This document shows positions 7,842 through 9,442 of a DNA stretch of 9,442 nt, one piece after another. Numbering within the stretch: the stretch's first letter is position 1; every line of letters starts with the position of its first letter. Under the pieces are notes generated by a model. It saw nothing but the letters and a program-made list of their open reading frames with translations, was not told the DNA's origin and ran no database searches. Both the position numbers and the translations under genes were made by a program. The DNA is from JBFWQM01 sp050249455 (GTDB taxonomy: Bacteria > Pseudomonadota > Alphaproteobacteria > MPNO01 > VGEU01), in contig JBFWQM010000210.1 in assembly GCA_050249455.1 (NCBI GenBank), forward strand, positions 1 through 9,442, in the 5' to 3' direction.

Positions 7842-9442
7842 ATGCTCGACGGCGTCGTCAGGTTCCCGCCCGAATACGCGAAGAAATACCGCGAGAAGGG
7901 CTACTGGGAGGACCGCTCGATCGCGTCGCACTTCGCCGACATCTTCGCCAAGTGGGGCGACCATATCGCGATCATCGACGGCGAGACGCAGGTCAGCTAC
8001 CGCGAGCTGGACTCGCGGTCGACCCGGCTCGCGCTCAATTTGTGGGACCTCGGCATCCGGCCGCTCGACCGGCTGGTGGTGCTGCTGCCCAACTCGGTCG
8101 AGTTCGCCTATCTCTACTTCGCGCTGCAGAAGATCGGCGCCATCCCGATCATGGCGCTGCCGTCGCACCGCTACCGCGAGCTGAGCCAGTTCGTCGAGAT
8201 CGCCCAGGCCAAGGCCTGCGTCATCGGCGACAAGGCGCGCGACGTCGATTTCCGCGACCTGGTCGACCGGGTACGGCGCGAGCAGCCGTGCCTGCAGATC
8301 GGCATCGTGCGCGGCGAGGGCCGCGACGGCTTCCACACCTTCGACGACCTGCTGGCGCGCACGCCGCAGACGCCGGAGTCGGTCCTGGCGCAGATCGAGA
8401 TGGACCCGGAGGACCCGGCGGTGTTCCAGCTCTCCGGCGGCACCACCGGCATCCCCAAGCTGATCCCGCGCAGCCACAACGACTACATCTGCAACACCAA
8501 GCTCGCCTCGGCGGTGACCGGCGTCGCGACCGGCAAGGTGCTGCTGGAGATCCTGCCGATCGCGCACAACCTGCCGCTGGCGTGCCCCGGCATGCAGGGC
8601 TTCCTGATGCACGGCGGCACGGTGGTGATGGCGCGCTCGCCGCGGCCGGAGGTGGTGTTCCCGCTGGTGCAGCGCCACAAGGTGACGCACATCCACCTGG
8701 TGCCGGCGATCCTGATCCGCTTCATCAACGACCCCGACATCGGGAAATACGACCTGTCTTCGCTGGAATACCTGCAGAGCGGCGGCCAGCGGCTGCAGCC
8801 GGAGGTGCGCCGGCGCACCAACGAGCTGATCCCGCAGGTCTTCGTGCAGGAGAACTTCGGCATGGCCGAGGGCCTCTTGATGTTCGTGCGCGCCGACGAC
8901 CCCAACGACGTCCGCATGGTCACCGTCGGCACGCCGGTGTGCGCCGACGACGAGGTGCGCATCGTCGACGACGACGACAACGTCGTGCCGGTGGGCGAGG
9001 TCGGCGAGATGTGCTGCCGCGGCCCCTACACGCTCCGCGGCTACTACGGCGCGGCGGAGCACAACGCGCGCGCCTTCACCTCCGACGGCTTCTACCGCTC
9101 CGGCGACCTGATGCGCCAGCATCCGTCGGGCCGCTACATGGTGGAGGGCCGCAAGAAAGACCTGATCAACCGCGGCGGCGAGAAGATCTCGGCGGAGGAG
9201 ATCGAGAACCTGATCCTCATGCACCCCTCGGTGCAGAACATCGCTTGTGTCGCGATGCCCGACCCGGTGCTGGGCGAGCGGATGTGCGCCTGCGTCATTC
9301 CGAAGGCGGGCCGCAGCCTGACCTTCGACGACCTGATCGCGCACCTGGAGGCGGAGGAGCTCGCCCGCTTCAAGCTGCCGGAGCGGCTGGAGCTGATGGA
9401 CGACTTCCCGCTGTCGCCGTTCGGCAAGGTGTCGAAGAAGAC
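7842..9442 (+). CDS. Aryl-acid AMP ligase, EntE/DhbE-like (3' end cut by window)
   Basis: An adenylate-forming enzyme that activates an aryl acid with ATP to the acyl-adenylate and then passes it to CoA or a carrier thiol. It closely follows EntE/DhbE: N-terminal region with FPPEYAKKYREKGYW, P-loop SGGTTGIPK (198-206), aryl-pocket motif AHNLPLACPG (241-250), NFGMAEG (338-344), D422 in YRSGDL, hinge GRKKDLINRGGEKI (436-449), and the C-terminal catalytic Lys K529 in SPFGKVSKK. The frame is open to the last base (533 codons), so only roughly 5-25 residues are missing. Compared with DhbE HNYPLSS (234-240), this protein has H242, N243, L244 and C248. Cys there marks salicylate-type enzymes, Ser the 2,3-dihydroxybenzoate type. 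No carrier protein or NRPS is in view, and the neighbours are catabolic enzymes, so an aryl-CoA ligase role in degradation is favoured; siderophore use is not excluded. Confidence 0.92.
   Translation, partial: MLDGVVRFPPEYAKKYREKGYWEDRSIASHFADIFAKWGDHIAIIDGETQVSYRELDSRSTRLALNLWDLGIRPLDRLVVLLPNSVEFAYLYFALQKIGAIPIMALPSHRYRELSQFVEIAQAKACVIGDKARDVDFRDLVDRVRREQPCLQIGIVRGEGRDGFHTFDDLLARTPQTPESVLAQIEMDPEDPAVFQLSGGTTGIPKLIPRSHNDYICNTKLASAVTGVATGKVLLEILPIAHNLPLACPGMQGFLMHGGTVVMARSPRPEVVFPLVQRHKVTHIHLVPAILIRFINDPDIGKYDLSSLEYLQSGGQRLQPEVRRRTNELIPQVFVQENFGMAEGLLMFVRADDPNDVRMVTVGTPVCADDEVRIVDDDDNVVPVGEVGEMCCRGPYTLRGYYGAAEHNARAFTSDGFYRSGDLMRQHPSGRYMVEGRKKDLINRGGEKISAEEIENLILMHPSVQNIACVAMPDPVLGERMCACVIPKAGRSLTFDDLIAHLEAEELARFKLPERLELMDDFPLSPFGKVSKK

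Noticed and set aside
7818..9344. 508-codon open frame on the minus strand opposite the aryl-AMP ligase
   Set aside because: The opposite strand encodes an intact ligase with all family motifs; the antisense product is low-complexity His/Asp/Val/Ala-rich and has no family features.
7842..9442. Siderophore biosynthesis locus
   Set aside because: The ligase is EntE-like, but no isochorismate, carrier-protein or NRPS genes are visible and the neighbours are catabolic-type. It is not excluded beyond the window.

Overview
The window is 9.4 kb of very GC-rich DNA (roughly 70 % by eye) with strong third-position G/C bias. Gene content, protein style and GC-rich intergenic hairpin repeats suggest a large-genome soil or aquatic Alphaproteobacterium of the Rhodospirillales/Hyphomicrobiales kind. 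That placement is inference; there is no rRNA or other phylogenetic marker here.

Layout, left to right. (1) 1-1286, plus strand: the C-terminal half of a molybdopterin-binding large subunit of the xanthine dehydrogenase/aldehyde oxidase/CoxL family, cut by the window edge. (2) A short convergent gap holding a 27-nt near-perfect palindrome. (3) 1359-3170, minus strand: a complete ABC-F ATPase of the Uup type, the one housekeeping-like gene. (4) A 224-bp divergent gap holding a composite repeat of two tandem hairpins inside an outer inverted repeat. (5) 3395-5005, plus strand: a complete UbiD-family prenylated-FMN decarboxylase with all catalytic and metal ligands recognisable. (6) A convergent gap with a GC-rich hairpin. 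(7) 5094-6958, minus strand: a two-gene operon of an acyl-CoA-dehydrogenase-fold flavin-dependent monooxygenase (group D) followed 8 nt later by a TetR-family regulator. (8) A 102-bp divergent promoter region with a good sigma-70-like promoter. (9) 7061-9442, plus strand: a short-chain dehydrogenase followed 16 nt later by an EntE/DhbE-like aryl-AMP ligase that runs off the window a few residues short of its end.

Apart from uup, the genes look like parts of aromatic or heteroaromatic acid catabolism: a molybdenum hydroxylase, a UbiD (de)carboxylase, a two-component-type hydroxylase, an SDR and an aryl-acid-activating ligase. The divergent block 5094-9442, with its own TetR, looks like one regulon. 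The ligase pocket carries the Cys that marks salicylate-type rather than 2,3-dihydroxybenzoate-type aryl-AMP ligases, plus further departures from the siderophore enzymes. No aryl carrier, NRPS or isochorismate genes are visible, so a catabolic acyl-CoA or acyl-adenylate role is more likely than siderophore synthesis. The substrate cannot be fixed from this window. Partners these enzymes normally need (Fe-S and FAD subunits of the molybdoenzyme, UbiX, a flavin reductase) are not in view.
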